A DNA stretch of 64,000 bases from Tectiglobus sp965223355 (GTDB lineage Bacteria; Pseudomonadota; Alphaproteobacteria; Rhizobiales; Hyphomicrobiaceae). Below the pieces are notes generated by a model. That model did not search any database. It was not told the origin of the DNA and saw only the letters and a program-made list of their open reading frames with translations. Both the position numbers and the translations under genes were made by a program. Location: positions 62,001 to 126,000 of the forward strand of contig CBDCWE010000003.1 in the NCBI GenBank assembly GCA_965223355.1. The letters run 5' to 3'. This document shows positions 51,042 to 59,587 of the stretch, one piece after another (position 1 is the first letter of the stretch; each line of letters begins with the position of its first letter).

Positions 51042-52420
51042 TTGCGCCCCCGTGATGATGATGCGCCGCGCAGCTTGCTCTTCTTGATCAAGCCTTCGTA
51101 TTGGTGCGCCACCAGATGGCTCTGAACCTGGGCGACGGTATCCATCGTCACGCTGACAGCGATGAGCAGGGATGTACCCCCGAGTACGGCGCCGAACGAC
51201 GATGGAATGCCGAGGTTCGCGATCAACACTTCCGGCAGCAAACACACCGCTGCCAAGTATATCGCACCAACCACGGTAATGCGCGTCAGCACATAGTCGA
51301 TGTATTCGGCAGTTTGCGCGCCCGGTCGACGCCCCGGCAGAAAGCCGCCGTACTTTCGCAGATTGTCGGCTGTTTCCTGAGGATTGAAGACCACGGCGGT
51401 ATAAAAGAAGCAGAAGAACATGATCAGCACAACATAGAAGAACATGTGCAGCGGCTGACCATAGCCCACCGAGGTGGTGATGAACGTCAACCACTCCGGT
51501 GCCGATGTGCCGGCCGAGCCGGCCGAGAAACTGGCGACCGTGATCGGCAGCAACAGCAGCGATGAGGCAAAGATCGGCGGGATCACACCGGCGGAGTTCA
51601 GCTTCAGCGGCAGGTGGGAGGAATCGCCCTGGAACATCCGGTTGCCGACCTGGCGTTTGGGATATTGCACCAGCAGCCGTCGTTGGGCGCGCTCCATGAA
51701 GACGATCACGACCACCGCTGCGATCATGGTCGCGAGCAACAGCAGCAAGCCGAAGGTCGACAGATTGCCTTGGCGTGAGGTTTCGAACAGTTGGACTATG
51801 GCATTGGGCAACGCGGCCACGATCCCGGCAAAGATGATCAGGGAAATTCCGTTACCAACACCGCGCGCCGTAATCTGTTCCCCAAGCCACATCAGAAACA
51901 TGGTGCCGCCGACCAGCGTAATCACCGTGCTCATGCGGAAGAACCAACCCGGATCCGGCACCACCGGACCGGTGCGTGATTGCGAGGCTTCAAGGCCAAT
52001 CGCGATGCCATAGGCCTGAAACGCGGCCAGTGCGACGGTCAGATAGCGGGTATACTGGTTGATCTGCTTGCGGCCCTGTTCGCCTTCCTTCTTGAGCGCC
52101 ATCAAACGCTTGTCGACCGATGACAGCAACTGCATGATGATCGAGGCTGAAATATAGGGCATGATGTTGAGCGCGAAGATCGCCATGCGCTCAACGGCGC
52201 CGCCAGAGAACATGTTGAACATGCCGAGTATGCCGGCAGCGTTGTTGTTGAAGGTCTCGGAGAAGGCAACGCTATCGACACCGGGCAGCGGTATGAAGGT
52301 ACCAAAGCGATAGATCAACAGCGCGCCAAGCGTGAACCAAATGCGCTTTTTGAGTTCTTCAGCCTTTGCAAATGCACCAAAATTGATATTGGCGGCCAAT
52401 TGTTCGGCGGCTGATGCCAT
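51038..52420 (-). CDS. secY: Preprotein translocase subunit SecY
   Basis: 460-residue channel subunit of the SecYEG translocon, with ten membrane helices. ERMAIFALNIMPYISASIIM is the conserved TM2 region, GNGISLIIFAGIVAALPNAI TM5, and QRRLLVQYPKRQVGNR the cytoplasmic loop before TM7. Ends KLRGASSSRGRK. The gap to rplO upstream is 536 bases, unusually long for the spc operon. Confidence 0.98.
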   Translation of the reverse strand: MASAAEQLAANINFGAFAKAEELKKRIWFTLGALLIYRFGTFIPLPGVDSVAFSETFNNNAAGILGMFNMFSGGAVERMAIFALNIMPYISASIIMQLLSSVDKRLMALKKEGEQGRKQINQYTRYLTVALAAFQAYGIAIGLEASQSRTGPVVPDPGWFFRMSTVITLVGGTMFLMWLGEQITARGVGNGISLIIFAGIVAALPNAIVQLFETSRQGNLSTFGLLLLLATMIAAVVVIVFMERAQRRLLVQYPKRQVGNRMFQGDSSHLPLKLNSAGVIPPIFASSLLLLPITVASFSAGSAGTSAPEWLTFITTSVGYGQPLHMFFYVVLIMFFCFFYTAVVFNPQETADNLRKYGGFLPGRRPGAQTAEYIDYVLTRITVVGAIYLAAVCLLPEVLIANLGIPSSFGAVLGGTSLLIAVSVTMDTVAQVQSHLVAHQYEGLIKKSKLRGASSSRGRK

Positions 52421-52635
52421 CTCTCAGTCTCCCACGGATGCCGCAGCCGTTGCAACGACTGCGGCGGTAAACTTGGAGCAACCTGCCTGATTGAAAGCCG
52501 GTCCGCTTTCGACCGTGAGCAGACATATGCCCTCTGTGTTCGCGCCGCTCGCGTTTGTGGCCGCAATACCAATGCATCGTCAACTGCGACGACCGGCGCG
52601 GCCGGTCAACCCGTGTTGGCGCACCGATGCTTGGG

Positions 52636-52727
52636 CCCCGACCGTCTCGACCGCCCCCGACCGTCTCGACCGCCCCCGACCGTCTTGACCGGCCCGACCG
52701 TCTTGACCGCCCCGACCGTCTCCCGAG
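52636..52727. repeat. 18/19-bp tandem repeat, five copies
   Basis: Units of CCCCGACCGTCTCGACCG type start at 52636, 52654, 52673, 52692 and 52710; the last is diverged at its end. Confidence 0.88.
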
Positions 52728-52742
52728 CCAGCCGCTTGACCG

Positions 52743-52805
52743 TGTTCTGGAGCAACAGACATTGCACCACCTCGCACCGGCGGCCGGCATCTGGCCCAGA
52801 ACATT
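52743..52805. repeat. TGTTCTGG inverted-repeat module (C2)
   Basis: TGTTCTGGAGCAACAG at the left, as in C1, and CCCAGAACA at the right; the inside differs completely from C1. Only the outer 8 bases pair well. Confidence 0.55.
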
Positions 52806-52956
52806 AAAACAACCTGCTCTCAATCGGAACTCGGAACGGCTGCGATTGAGTGCACAACGCCGCCCGACACGATAACAACGATCAAAATGGGCCCGATCGG
52901 GCGCAATCGCAAGTTCTCCGAGCCGCTGGTGTGCTCACCGCAGCCGAATTGTTCCG

Positions 52957-53484
52957 TCAGTTCGAGGATTTCGCTTTCTTAGCGGCCGTTTTGGCGCGCT
53001 TTTCCTCGTCGGCGGCGAGCACCTTCTTCTCAATGATCGTAATACTGCCGCCAGCGTTTTCGATCGCCGCCCGCGCCGCCGGGGTAACGTGGTTGGCCGT
53101 GATCTTGACAGCTGCTGTGATCTCGCCCGTACCAAGTACGCGCAAGCCATCCTTTGCGCGACGCAGCACGCCGGCAGCCACCAGGCTCTCGACATCGACT
53201 GGTGCGCCAACGTCGAGGCGACCGCGATCGATGGCATCCTGCAAAACGCCGATGTTGAGGACGTTGAACTGCTTGCGCCGCCACTTGCTGAAACCGCGCT
53301 TCGGCAGGCGACGGTAAAGCGGCATCTGGCCGCCTTCGAAGCCGTTGATGGCGACACCGGATCGCGATTTCTGACCTTTGACGCCGCGACCGCCGGTCTT
53401 GCCGACACCCGAGCCAATACCGCGTCCGACCCGGACCTTGCGCTTGGCGGCGCCCGGTCCGTCCTTGATCTCGTTGAGGCGCAT
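52957..53484 (-). CDS. rplO: 50S ribosomal protein L15
   Basis: 175 residues from ATG 53484 (GAAAGG upstream). RLNEIKDGPGAAKRKVRVGR, then GRGVKGQKSRSG and GFEGGQMPLYRRLPKRGF are diagnostic. The C-terminus has an extra Lys/Ala-rich stretch of about 20 residues (EEKRAKTAAKKAKSSN) after the usual L15 end. It is followed by the long repeat-filled gap before secY. Confidence 0.97.
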   Translation of the reverse strand: MRLNEIKDGPGAAKRKVRVGRGIGSGVGKTGGRGVKGQKSRSGVAINGFEGGQMPLYRRLPKRGFSKWRRKQFNVLNIGVLQDAIDRGRLDVGAPVDVESLVAAGVLRRAKDGLRVLGTGEITAAVKITANHVTPAARAAIENAGGSITIIEKKVLAADEEKRAKTAAKKAKSSN

Positions 53485-53509
53485 TGTGAAAAGCCTTTCG
53501 TGGCTGTGC

Positions 53510-53713
53510 TTATGCCTGTTCATCCACGACGCGGACAAGATGGCTGACTTTCCGGATCATGCCGCGCACGGCCGGCGTATCTTCCAGCGTGCGGCGACGG
53601 TTCATTTTGTTGAGGCCGAGACCAATGAGAGTGCGGCGCTGGCTACCATCACGCCGCAACGGGCTGCCAGTTTGCTCGACCGTGATTGTCTTGGCGTTCG
53701 CAGTTTCCGACAT
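53510..53713 (-). CDS. rpmD: 50S ribosomal protein L30
   Basis: 67 residues; KTITVEQTGSPLRRDGSQRR and LIGLGLNKMNRRRTLEDTPA are typical, and the bacterial L30 end GMIRKVSHLVRV is present. Lies between rpsE and rplO with short gaps. Confidence 0.96.
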   Translation of the reverse strand: MSETANAKTITVEQTGSPLRRDGSQRRTLIGLGLNKMNRRRTLEDTPAVRGMIRKVSHLVRVVDEQA

Positions 53714-53755
53714 CTGCCCCTAACCTTTCCCGATCCGCAAAGGATGACCTTTGGC

Positions 53756-54379
53756 TCAGGCTTCGGCGGCCGCCGCCTCGGTTTCACCGGTCGGCTGCTG
53801 CTGTTGCTGTTGTTGTTGCTGTTCTGTGACCGATGAGCCGTCGCGGCGACGGGCATTGATTTCGGCCGGCTTCTTGCCGCGTCGAGCGGCGACTGCGCGC
53901 GGTGATTCCTGATGCCCCAGCGCATCGAATGTGGCCCGCACAACGTTATATGGATTGGCCGAGCCCATCGACTTGGCAACCACGTCCTGCACGCCCAGCA
54001 TCTCGAACACGGCCCGCATCGCACCGCCGGCGATGATCCCGGTTCCCGGCGGCGCCGAACGGATCAACACCTTGCCGGCGCCGTGGCGGCCGGTGCTGTC
54101 GTGATCGAGCGTGCGACCTTCGCGCAGATGGACCCGGACGAGCGACCGACGCGCGGCCTCGTTGGCCTTGCGAATGGCCTCCGGCACTTCGCGCGCTTTA
54201 CCGTGGCCGAAACCGACCCGGCCCTTGAGATCGCCAACCACGACCAGCGCCGCGAAACCGAAGCGCTTGCCGCCCTTCACGGTCTTGGCGACACGATTAA
54301 TGTGCACGAGCTTGTCGATGAACTCGCTGTCACGTTCCTCGCGATCCCGGCCGCGATCTCTTCCTGGCCCACGTGCCAC
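53756..54379 (-). CDS. rpsE: 30S ribosomal protein S5, with polyglutamine tail
   Basis: 207 residues from a GTG at 54379 (AAGGAAAGG upstream). Core signatures: FIDKLVHINRVAKTVKGGKR, RFGFAALVVVGD, VGFGHGKAREVPEAIRKANE and VLIRSAPPGTGIIAGGAMRA. S5 helps decoding accuracy and binds near the 30S neck. The C-terminus is extended by about 30 residues with nine Gln in a row (53795-53821, CAG/CAA codons) and an Ala/Glu end, which is not part of the fold. Confidence 0.97.
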   Translation of the reverse strand: MARGPGRDRGRDREERDSEFIDKLVHINRVAKTVKGGKRFGFAALVVVGDLKGRVGFGHGKAREVPEAIRKANEAARRSLVRVHLREGRTLDHDSTGRHGAGKVLIRSAPPGTGIIAGGAMRAVFEMLGVQDVVAKSMGSANPYNVVRATFDALGHQESPRAVAARRGKKPAEINARRRDGSSVTEQQQQQQQQQPTGETEAAAAEA

Positions 54380-54394
54380 GCTGAATTCCTTTCC

Positions 54395-54754
54395 TTAGAA
54401 GCTCAATCCGCCCTCACGGGCGCCGTCGGCAAGGGCCTTGACCCGGCCGTGATACATATATCCGCCGCGATCGAAGACGACGTCCTTGATACCGGCAGCA
54501 ACGGCGCGCTCGGCAACGGCTTTGCCAACGGCCTCGGCGGCGGCGCGATCCGCACCGGTCTTCAATCCGCCGCGCAGGTCCTTGTCAAGCGTCGAAGCGG
54601 CAGCCAGCGTTCGCCCGGACTGATCATCTATAATCTGGGCGTAGATGTTCTTGGACGAACGGTAGACGGACAACCGCGGCCGGCCCTTCGATACCTTGCG
54701 CAGCTGACGCCGCACGCGCAGTTTGCGGCGGTCGAATTGCGACAGCGCACCCAT
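54395..54754 (-). CDS. rplR: 50S ribosomal protein L18
   Basis: 119 residues; RRKLRVRRQLRKVSKGRPRL, SVYRSSKNIYAQIIDDQSG and the end VKALADGAREGGLSF are diagnostic. Binds 5S rRNA with L5. 15 bases separate it from rpsE. Confidence 0.97.
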   Translation of the reverse strand: MGALSQFDRRKLRVRRQLRKVSKGRPRLSVYRSSKNIYAQIIDDQSGRTLAAASTLDKDLRGGLKTGADRAAAEAVGKAVAERAVAAGIKDVVFDRGGYMYHGRVKALADGAREGGLSF

Positions 54755-54765
54755 GCTTCAAGTCC

Positions 54766-55308
54766 TTACTTCTTCTTGCCTTCCTTGCGGAAGATGTATT
54801 CACCCTGATAGCGCACGCCCTTGCCCTGATAGGGTTCCGGTGGACGATAGCTGCGAATTTCGGCAGCGACCTGGCCGACAAGCTGCTTGTTGATGCCGCT
54901 CACCGTGACGATTTCCTGCTTGGCGCCGCTGACCGCAACCTCAACGCCGTTCGGCACCGAGTGGAGCACCTCGTGGCTGAAGCCCAAGCTGAGCTGCAGC
55001 GTATCCTTGCCCTTCATCGCGGCGCGATAGCCGATACCTTGGATCTCCAGCGTCTTGGAGTATCCCTCGGTCACGCCCGTGATGAGGTTTTGCACCATCG
55101 TGCGCGACATCCCCCACATCGAACGCGACTTCTTGGTCTCATCAACCGGGGTCACGGTGATCGTGCCGTCCGCCATGTCGACCTTGACATCTTCCGGACA
55201 GCTGAACGCCAGCTCGCCCTTGGGGCCCTTGACCTTGACCAATTGACCATCAACGCTCGCCGTCACCTTGTCCGGCACAACGATCGGCCTCTTCCCAATT
55301 CGCGACAT
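54766..55308 (-). CDS. rplF: 50S ribosomal protein L6
   Basis: 180 residues; SRIGKRPIVVPDKVTASVDG at the start, and RSYRPPEPYQGKGVRYQGE with the KEGKKK end are diagnostic. Lies near the factor-binding site of the 50S. Confidence 0.98.
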   Translation of the reverse strand: MSRIGKRPIVVPDKVTASVDGQLVKVKGPKGELAFSCPEDVKVDMADGTITVTPVDETKKSRSMWGMSRTMVQNLITGVTEGYSKTLEIQGIGYRAAMKGKDTLQLSLGFSHEVLHSVPNGVEVAVSGAKQEIVTVSGINKQLVGQVAAEIRSYRPPEPYQGKGVRYQGEYIFRKEGKKK

Positions 55309-55348
55309 TATCCAATCACTCCGTCGAGGGCGCCACCCGACCGCGCCA

Positions 55349-55741
55349 CTAGAATACGTTGCACAGAACCTCGCCGCCGACGTTCTCCTCGCGGGCGCGC
55401 CAGTCCGACATCACACCCTTCGGCGTCGACAGGATCACAACGCCGAGCCCGTTGGCCACCGTCGGGATGTCCTTGACCGAGGAATAGACCCGACGGCCGG
55501 GCTTCGAAACGCGTTTGATGTCGCGGATCGCCGGCTCACCGTTGTTGTACTTCAGTTCGATTTCAATTGCCGGGCGGGCACCCTTGTGTTCGACCTGCAA
55601 GTAGCCGCGGATGTAGCCCTCGTCCTTGAGAACCTCCAACACACGCGTGCGCATCGTCGACGCCGGGGTCGTCGTCTTCGAACGGCGGCGCATCTGAGCG
55701 TTGCGGATGCGGGTCAGCATATCACCGATGGGATCGTTCAT
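55349..55741 (-). CDS. rpsH: 30S ribosomal protein S8
   Basis: 130 residues from ATG 55741 with GGAGGAAGGGAA upstream; an earlier in-frame start at 55828 would enter rpsN and is rejected. NDPIGDMLTRIRNAQMRRRS and LGVVILSTPKGVMSDWRAR are diagnostic. S8 is the usual translational repressor of the spc operon; its binding site was not looked for in detail. Confidence 0.97.
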   Translation of the reverse strand: MNDPIGDMLTRIRNAQMRRRSKTTTPASTMRTRVLEVLKDEGYIRGYLQVEHKGARPAIEIELKYNNGEPAIRDIKRVSKPGRRVYSSVKDIPTVANGLGVVILSTPKGVMSDWRAREENVGGEVLCNVF

Positions 55742-55758
55742 CCTGTTCCCTTCCTCCG

Positions 55759-56064
55759 TTACCAGCTCGACTTGACCATGCCGGGAATGCGACCTTGCGC
55801 GGCCAACTCCCGAAGCTGATTTCTGCAAATCTGCAGCTTGCGATAAAAGGCGCGTGGGCGACCGGTGATCTCACAGCGGTTGCGAATACGGTTCTTGGCA
55901 CCGTTGCGCGGCATCTGAGCCAGCTTCAGTTGCGCCGCGAAGCGCTCTTCCATTGGCTTGGTGCGATCCATGATAACGGCCTTCAGAGCCTTACGCTTGT
56001 CGGCATGCTGCGCAGACAGCTTACGCCGGCGCTTGTTTTTTTCGATTGCACTTACTTTAGCCAT
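55759..56064 (-). CDS. rpsN: 30S ribosomal protein S14, zinc-free form
   Basis: 101 residues; the long form without the CxxC zinc motifs. KLSAQHADKRKALKAVIMDR and NRCEITGRPRAFYRKLQICR are diagnostic. 18 bases before rpsH. Confidence 0.97.
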   Translation of the reverse strand: MAKVSAIEKNKRRRKLSAQHADKRKALKAVIMDRTKPMEERFAAQLKLAQMPRNGAKNRIRNRCEITGRPRAFYRKLQICRNQLRELAAQGRIPGMVKSSW

Positions 56065-56115
56065 GCAGTCCTCCAGAGGCCTTTCGGCGGCGGCCGGGGT
56101 TCCTCGGTTGGTCGG

Positions 56116-56745
56116 TTAGGTTCGAAATGGAAAATTAAACTGGCTCAACAGTTCGCGGGCTTCGTCGTCTGTTGGCGCCGAGGTCACGACGATCACGTCC
56201 ATGCCCCAGATCTCGTCGACCTTGTCGTAATTGATCTCCGGGAAAACGATGTGTTCCTTGAGGCCCATGGCGAAGTTGCCGCGGCCATCGAAGCTTTTCG
56301 GGTTGAGACCGCGGAAGTCCTTCACGCGCGGCAGTGCGATGGTCACCAGACGGTCGATGAATTCATACATCCGGTCGCCGCGCAGGGTGACCTTGGCGCC
56401 GATTGACATGCCATCGCGCAGTTTGAACGTTGCGATCGACTTGCGCGCCTTGGTGATCTGCGGGCGTTGACCTGCGATCAGGCTGAGATCGTTGGCGGCG
56501 CTTTCAACTTTCTTGCGGTCGTTGACGGCCTCGCCAATGCCCATGTTGATCACGACCTTCTGGATCTTCGGCACCTGCATCACGTTCTTGTAGGAAAACT
56601 TCTCGCGCAACGCCGACTTGATCTTGTCTTCGTAAACGATCTTGAGGCGCGGCTTGTAGCCTTCCGGCCGGGTGAACGAGCGCGGTTCTTCGGCGGTTGC
56701 TGCAGCCTCGGCCTTCTTGCCTTTGCCTTGTTTGTCCTTCGCCAT
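56116..56745 (-). CDS. rplE: 50S ribosomal protein L5
   Basis: 209 residues from ATG 56745 (AGGAA upstream; a GTG directly before it is also in frame). RLKIVYEDKIKSALREKFSY, VINMGIGEAVNDRKKVES and EHIVFPEINYDKVDEIWGMD are diagnostic. The N-terminus carries an extra Lys/Glu/Ala-rich stretch of about 30 residues. Binds 5S rRNA and the P-site tRNA. Confidence 0.97.
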   Translation of the reverse strand: MAKDKQGKGKKAEAAATAEEPRSFTRPEGYKPRLKIVYEDKIKSALREKFSYKNVMQVPKIQKVVINMGIGEAVNDRKKVESAANDLSLIAGQRPQITKARKSIATFKLRDGMSIGAKVTLRGDRMYEFIDRLVTIALPRVKDFRGLNPKSFDGRGNFAMGLKEHIVFPEINYDKVDEIWGMDVIVVTSAPTDDEARELLSQFNFPFRT

Positions 56746-56748
56746 CAC

Positions 56749-57075
56749 TTAGTTCCTATCCGGAAGCAGCTCGCCGGAACGCTTGGCGAAGCGAACTTTC
56801 CTGCCATCATCCATAAACTTGAAACCGACGCGGGTCGGCTTGCCATCGTTGGGATCTTCGTGGGCCAGATTGGACAGGTTGACCGGCGCTTCCTTAGAGA
56901 TAATGCCGCCTTCCTGCTGGGCCGACTGGCGCCGATGGCGGCGCACCACGTTGACGCCGCGCACGATGGCTCGGTTTTCCTTCGGCATCATCACCAAAAT
57001 CTCGCCCTGCTTGCCCTTGTCGCGACCTGTGAGCACAATCACGCGATCGCCCTTCTTAAACTTCAACGACGCCAT
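56749..57075 (-). CDS. rplX: 50S ribosomal protein L24
   Basis: 108 residues from ATG 57075; GGAGG upstream lies inside the end of rplN, so the two are coupled. The KOW motif GDRVIVLTGRDKGKQGEIL is at the N-terminus. Assembly initiator of the 50S. The frame stays open to 57387 but that part is the out-of-frame shadow of rplN. Confidence 0.97.
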   Translation of the reverse strand: MASLKFKKGDRVIVLTGRDKGKQGEILVMMPKENRAIVRGVNVVRRHRRQSAQQEGGIISKEAPVNLSNLAHEDPNDGKPTRVGFKFMDDGRKVRFAKRSGELLPDRN

Positions 57076-57077
57076 GT

Positions 57078-57446
57078 TCAGAGCACCTCCGGTGCCAGCG
57101 AAACGATTTTCATGTGGTTCTTGGCACGCAACTCGCGGGTAACCGGCCCGAAGATGCGCGTGCCGATCGGCTCGCCGGCCGCGTTGATCAGCACCGCGGC
57201 ATTGCGATCGAAACGGATCAGCGAACCGTCGGGGCGGCGCACGCCCTTGGCGGTGCGCACGACGACCGCCTTCATGACCTGGCCCTTCTTGACCCGGCCG
57301 CGCGGGATCGCCTCCTTGATCGACACCACAATGATATCGCCAATGCGCGCATAACGACGCTTGGAGCCACCTATCACCTTGATGCACTGCACCCGGCGTG
57401 CGCCTGAATTGTCGGCGACATCAAGATTGGTCTGCATCTGGATCAT
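57078..57446 (-). CDS. rplN: 50S ribosomal protein L14
   Basis: 122 residues, the standard length; MIQMQTNLDVADNSGARRVQ and RDNDFRK-type region replaced by the usual EPIGTRIFGPVTRELR end. Contacts 16S rRNA at the subunit interface. Confidence 0.98.
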   Translation of the reverse strand: MIQMQTNLDVADNSGARRVQCIKVIGGSKRRYARIGDIIVVSIKEAIPRGRVKKGQVMKAVVVRTAKGVRRPDGSLIRFDRNAAVLINAAGEPIGTRIFGPVTRELRAKNHMKIVSLAPEVL

Positions 57447-57530
57447 CGGACCAGTCCTTTATGCTTTGCTTGCCGGGATCTCAGCGCCGTGGGTTGCGCC
57501 GCGTTCCCCTGCCGTTTGCCTCGTGCCGCC

Positions 57531-57785
57531 TCAAGCGGTTGGTTCTTCGCCGGTTGGTTCTTCGATCACGATCCAACGCTTGTTGCGCGAGATCGGACGC
57601 GTCTCCTGGATACGGACGGTATCGCCAACCTTGCGCCCGTTGGTCTCATCGTGGGCCTGATACTTCTTCGAGCGGCGCACAACCTTCTTGTAAAGCGGAT
57701 GCGTATAGCGCCGCTCAACTTCGACGACGACCGTCTTGTCGTTCTTGTCGGACACGACCGTGCCCTGCAAAATTCGTTTTGGCAT
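57531..57785 (-). CDS. rpsQ: 30S ribosomal protein S17
   Basis: 84 residues; PKRILQGTVVSDKNDKTVVV and KKYQAHDETNGRKVGDTVRI are diagnostic. Primary binder of 16S rRNA. Eleven bases after rpmC. Confidence 0.97.
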   Translation of the reverse strand: MPKRILQGTVVSDKNDKTVVVEVERRYTHPLYKKVVRRSKKYQAHDETNGRKVGDTVRIQETRPISRNKRWIVIEEPTGEEPTA

Positions 57786-57796
57786 GGCTTGAACTC

Positions 57797-58000
57797 TTAT
57801 TCCCTGGCGTCGGTGTTCTGCTTCTCGCGCGCAACCGTTTTGACACGGGCAATGTCGCGACGGACCTGGCGCATGCGTGCGGTATTCTCCAACTGGCCGG
57901 ACGCTGCCTGAAAGCGCAGGTTGAACTGCTCGCGCTTGAGTTTGACGAGCTGGTCGTCGAGCTGGTCCAACGACATATCGCGGAATTGCGATGCTGACAT
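57797..58000 (-). CDS. rpmC: 50S ribosomal protein L29
   Basis: 67 residues, helical; FRDMSLDQLDDQLVKLKREQ and LRFQAASGQLENTARMRQVR are diagnostic. Docking site for trigger factor and SRP at the tunnel exit, together with L23. Confidence 0.97.
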   Translation of the reverse strand: MSASQFRDMSLDQLDDQLVKLKREQFNLRFQAASGQLENTARMRQVRRDIARVKTVAREKQNTDARE

Positions 58001-58014
58001 CTCTACTCTCCCGC

Positions 58015-58425
58015 CTAGGTAATGCGCGTCACGATGCGCGTCTTGACCGGCAGCTTGGCAGCGCCGAGCTTCAACGCCTCGCGCGCAAGCTGATCGGATA
58101 CGCCATCGAGCTCGAACATGATGCGGCCGGGATTGACACGTGCGGCCCAGTAGTCCGGCGCCCCTTTGCCTTTGCCCATCCGCACCTCCGCCGGCTTCGA
58201 TGACACCGGCAGGTCCGGGAAAATGCGGATCCAGACGCGGCCGGAACGCTTCATGTGGCGCGTAATGGCACGGCGCGCGGCCTCGATCTGGCGCGCGGTG
58301 ATGCGTTCAGGTTCGACCGCCTTGAGGCCGTGTGAGCCGAAGTTCAAGGTCGTGCCGCCTTTGGCCGTGCCCTTGATCCGGCCCTTGTGGGCCTTGCGGA
58401 ACTTTGTCCGTTTTGGCTGCAGCAT
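58015..58425 (-). CDS. rplP: 50S ribosomal protein L16
   Basis: 136 residues; LQPKRTKFRKAHKGRIKG at the start, and KSGRVWIRIFPDLPVSSKPA-like VWIRIFPDLPVSSKPAEVRM with MGKGKGAPDYWAARVNPGR are diagnostic. Close to the A-site tRNA. Confidence 0.98.
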   Translation of the reverse strand: MLQPKRTKFRKAHKGRIKGTAKGGTTLNFGSHGLKAVEPERITARQIEAARRAITRHMKRSGRVWIRIFPDLPVSSKPAEVRMGKGKGAPDYWAARVNPGRIMFELDGVSDQLAREALKLGAAKLPVKTRIVTRIT

Positions 58426-58447
58426 TGTTTGGTCCTCGAACTAATCC

Positions 58448-59182
58448 CTAGCGCCCGGCACCCGAGCGGTCGCCGCGATCGCTGTCGCGACGGCGCCCGC
58501 CGCCGCCGCCTTCCTGCATTTCAATGGCGCGGCGCTCCGATGCCATCGGATCGTGCTCCATGATCTCGCCTTTAAAGATCCAGACCTTGATGCCGATGAT
58601 GCCGTAGGCGGTCTTGGCGCGGCCGTAACCGAAGTCGATGTCGGCACGCAACGTGTGCAGCGGCACGCGGCCTTCGCGGTACCATTCGGTGCGCGCGATC
58701 TCAGCGCCGCCAAGCCGGCCGGCACAGTTGATCCGGACGCCTTGGGCGCCAAGCCGCAAGGCCGATTGCACGGCCCGCTTCATGGCGCGGCGGAAGGCAA
58801 CGCGACGCTCCAACTGCTGGGCAATACCCTCGGCAATCAAGGTGGCATCGACTTCGGGCTTACGCACTTCGACGACGTTGAGGTGCACCTCCGAACTGGT
58901 CAATGCTGAGAGCTGATTGCGCAGCTTGTCGATATCGGCACCCTTCTTGCCAATCAACACACCCGGGCGGGCGGTATGGACGGTGACGCGGCACTTCTTG
59001 TGCGGGCGCTCGATGACGACCTTCGAGATCCCGGCTTGGCGCTGCATTTTCATGATGTGCTCGCGCACGCGCATGTCTTCATGCAACAGCTTGCCGTATT
59101 CGCCCGTGTTGGCATACCAGCGGCTGTCCCAGGTGCGGTTGATGCCGACACGCAAACCGACGGGGTTGACTTTGTGACCCAT
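58448..59182 (-). CDS. rpsC: 30S ribosomal protein S3
   Basis: 244 residues; GHKVNPVGLRVGINRTWDSR at the start, a KH domain with VTVHTARPGVLIGKKGADID, and GVRINCAGRLGGAEIARTEW. The last 20 residues form a Gly/Arg/Asp-rich tail (GGGGGRRRDSDRGD). Part of the mRNA entry site. Confidence 0.98.
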   Translation of the reverse strand: MGHKVNPVGLRVGINRTWDSRWYANTGEYGKLLHEDMRVREHIMKMQRQAGISKVVIERPHKKCRVTVHTARPGVLIGKKGADIDKLRNQLSALTSSEVHLNVVEVRKPEVDATLIAEGIAQQLERRVAFRRAMKRAVQSALRLGAQGVRINCAGRLGGAEIARTEWYREGRVPLHTLRADIDFGYGRAKTAYGIIGIKVWIFKGEIMEHDPMASERRAIEMQEGGGGGRRRDSDRGDRSGAGR

Positions 59183-59193
59183 GACTGCGGCTC

Positions 59194-59574
59194 CTATGCC
59201 TCTGGCAGTTGCTCACGCACGATCACGGTGATCTGCGAGAACGGTTTCATAATCCCGGCCGAGCGGCCGCGGCCGCGCGCACGGAAGCGCTTCATGATCA
59301 GGTTCTTGCCGACATAGGCCTCGGCGATGACAAGATCATCGACGTCGAGACCGTGGTTGTTCTCGGCATTGGCGACGGCCGACATCACGCATTTGCGCAC
59401 GTCGACGGCGATGCGCTTGCGCGAAAATTCGAGATCGGCGAGCGCATCGGCAACCTTCTTGCCGCGGATCAGGCCGGCAACGAGATTGAGTTTCTGTGGC
59501 GAGATGCGCAGGTTCCGGACCACGGCCTTGGCCGCATTGTCGGGAAGTGTGCGCTCGCGTTTCGGCTTACCCAT
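59194..59574 (-). CDS. rplV: 50S ribosomal protein L22
   Basis: 126 residues from ATG 59574 (GGGGAAAG upstream); the longer frame to 59616 would overlap rpsS. RNLRISPQKLNLVAGLIRGK and KRFRARGRGRSAGIMKPFSQ (the exit-tunnel loop) are diagnostic. Confidence 0.97.
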   Translation of the reverse strand: MGKPKRERTLPDNAAKAVVRNLRISPQKLNLVAGLIRGKKVADALADLEFSRKRIAVDVRKCVMSAVANAENNHGLDVDDLVIAEAYVGKNLIMKRFRARGRGRSAGIMKPFSQITVIVREQLPEA

Positions 59575-59587
59575 TTGTCTTTCCCCG

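Larger units (their letters stand above)
52421..52956. other. Expanded gap between rplO and secY with several repeat modules
   Basis: 536 bases in the middle of the spc operon, without a gene. It holds GAGCAACCTGCCT (the start of a family A half B) followed by a different stem (GAAAGC/GCTTTC, about 52497-52514), an 18/19-bp tandem array (52636-52727), the TGTTCTGG module C2, and a stem built on CTCAATCG/CGATTGAG (about 52820-52852). Confidence 0.65.
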
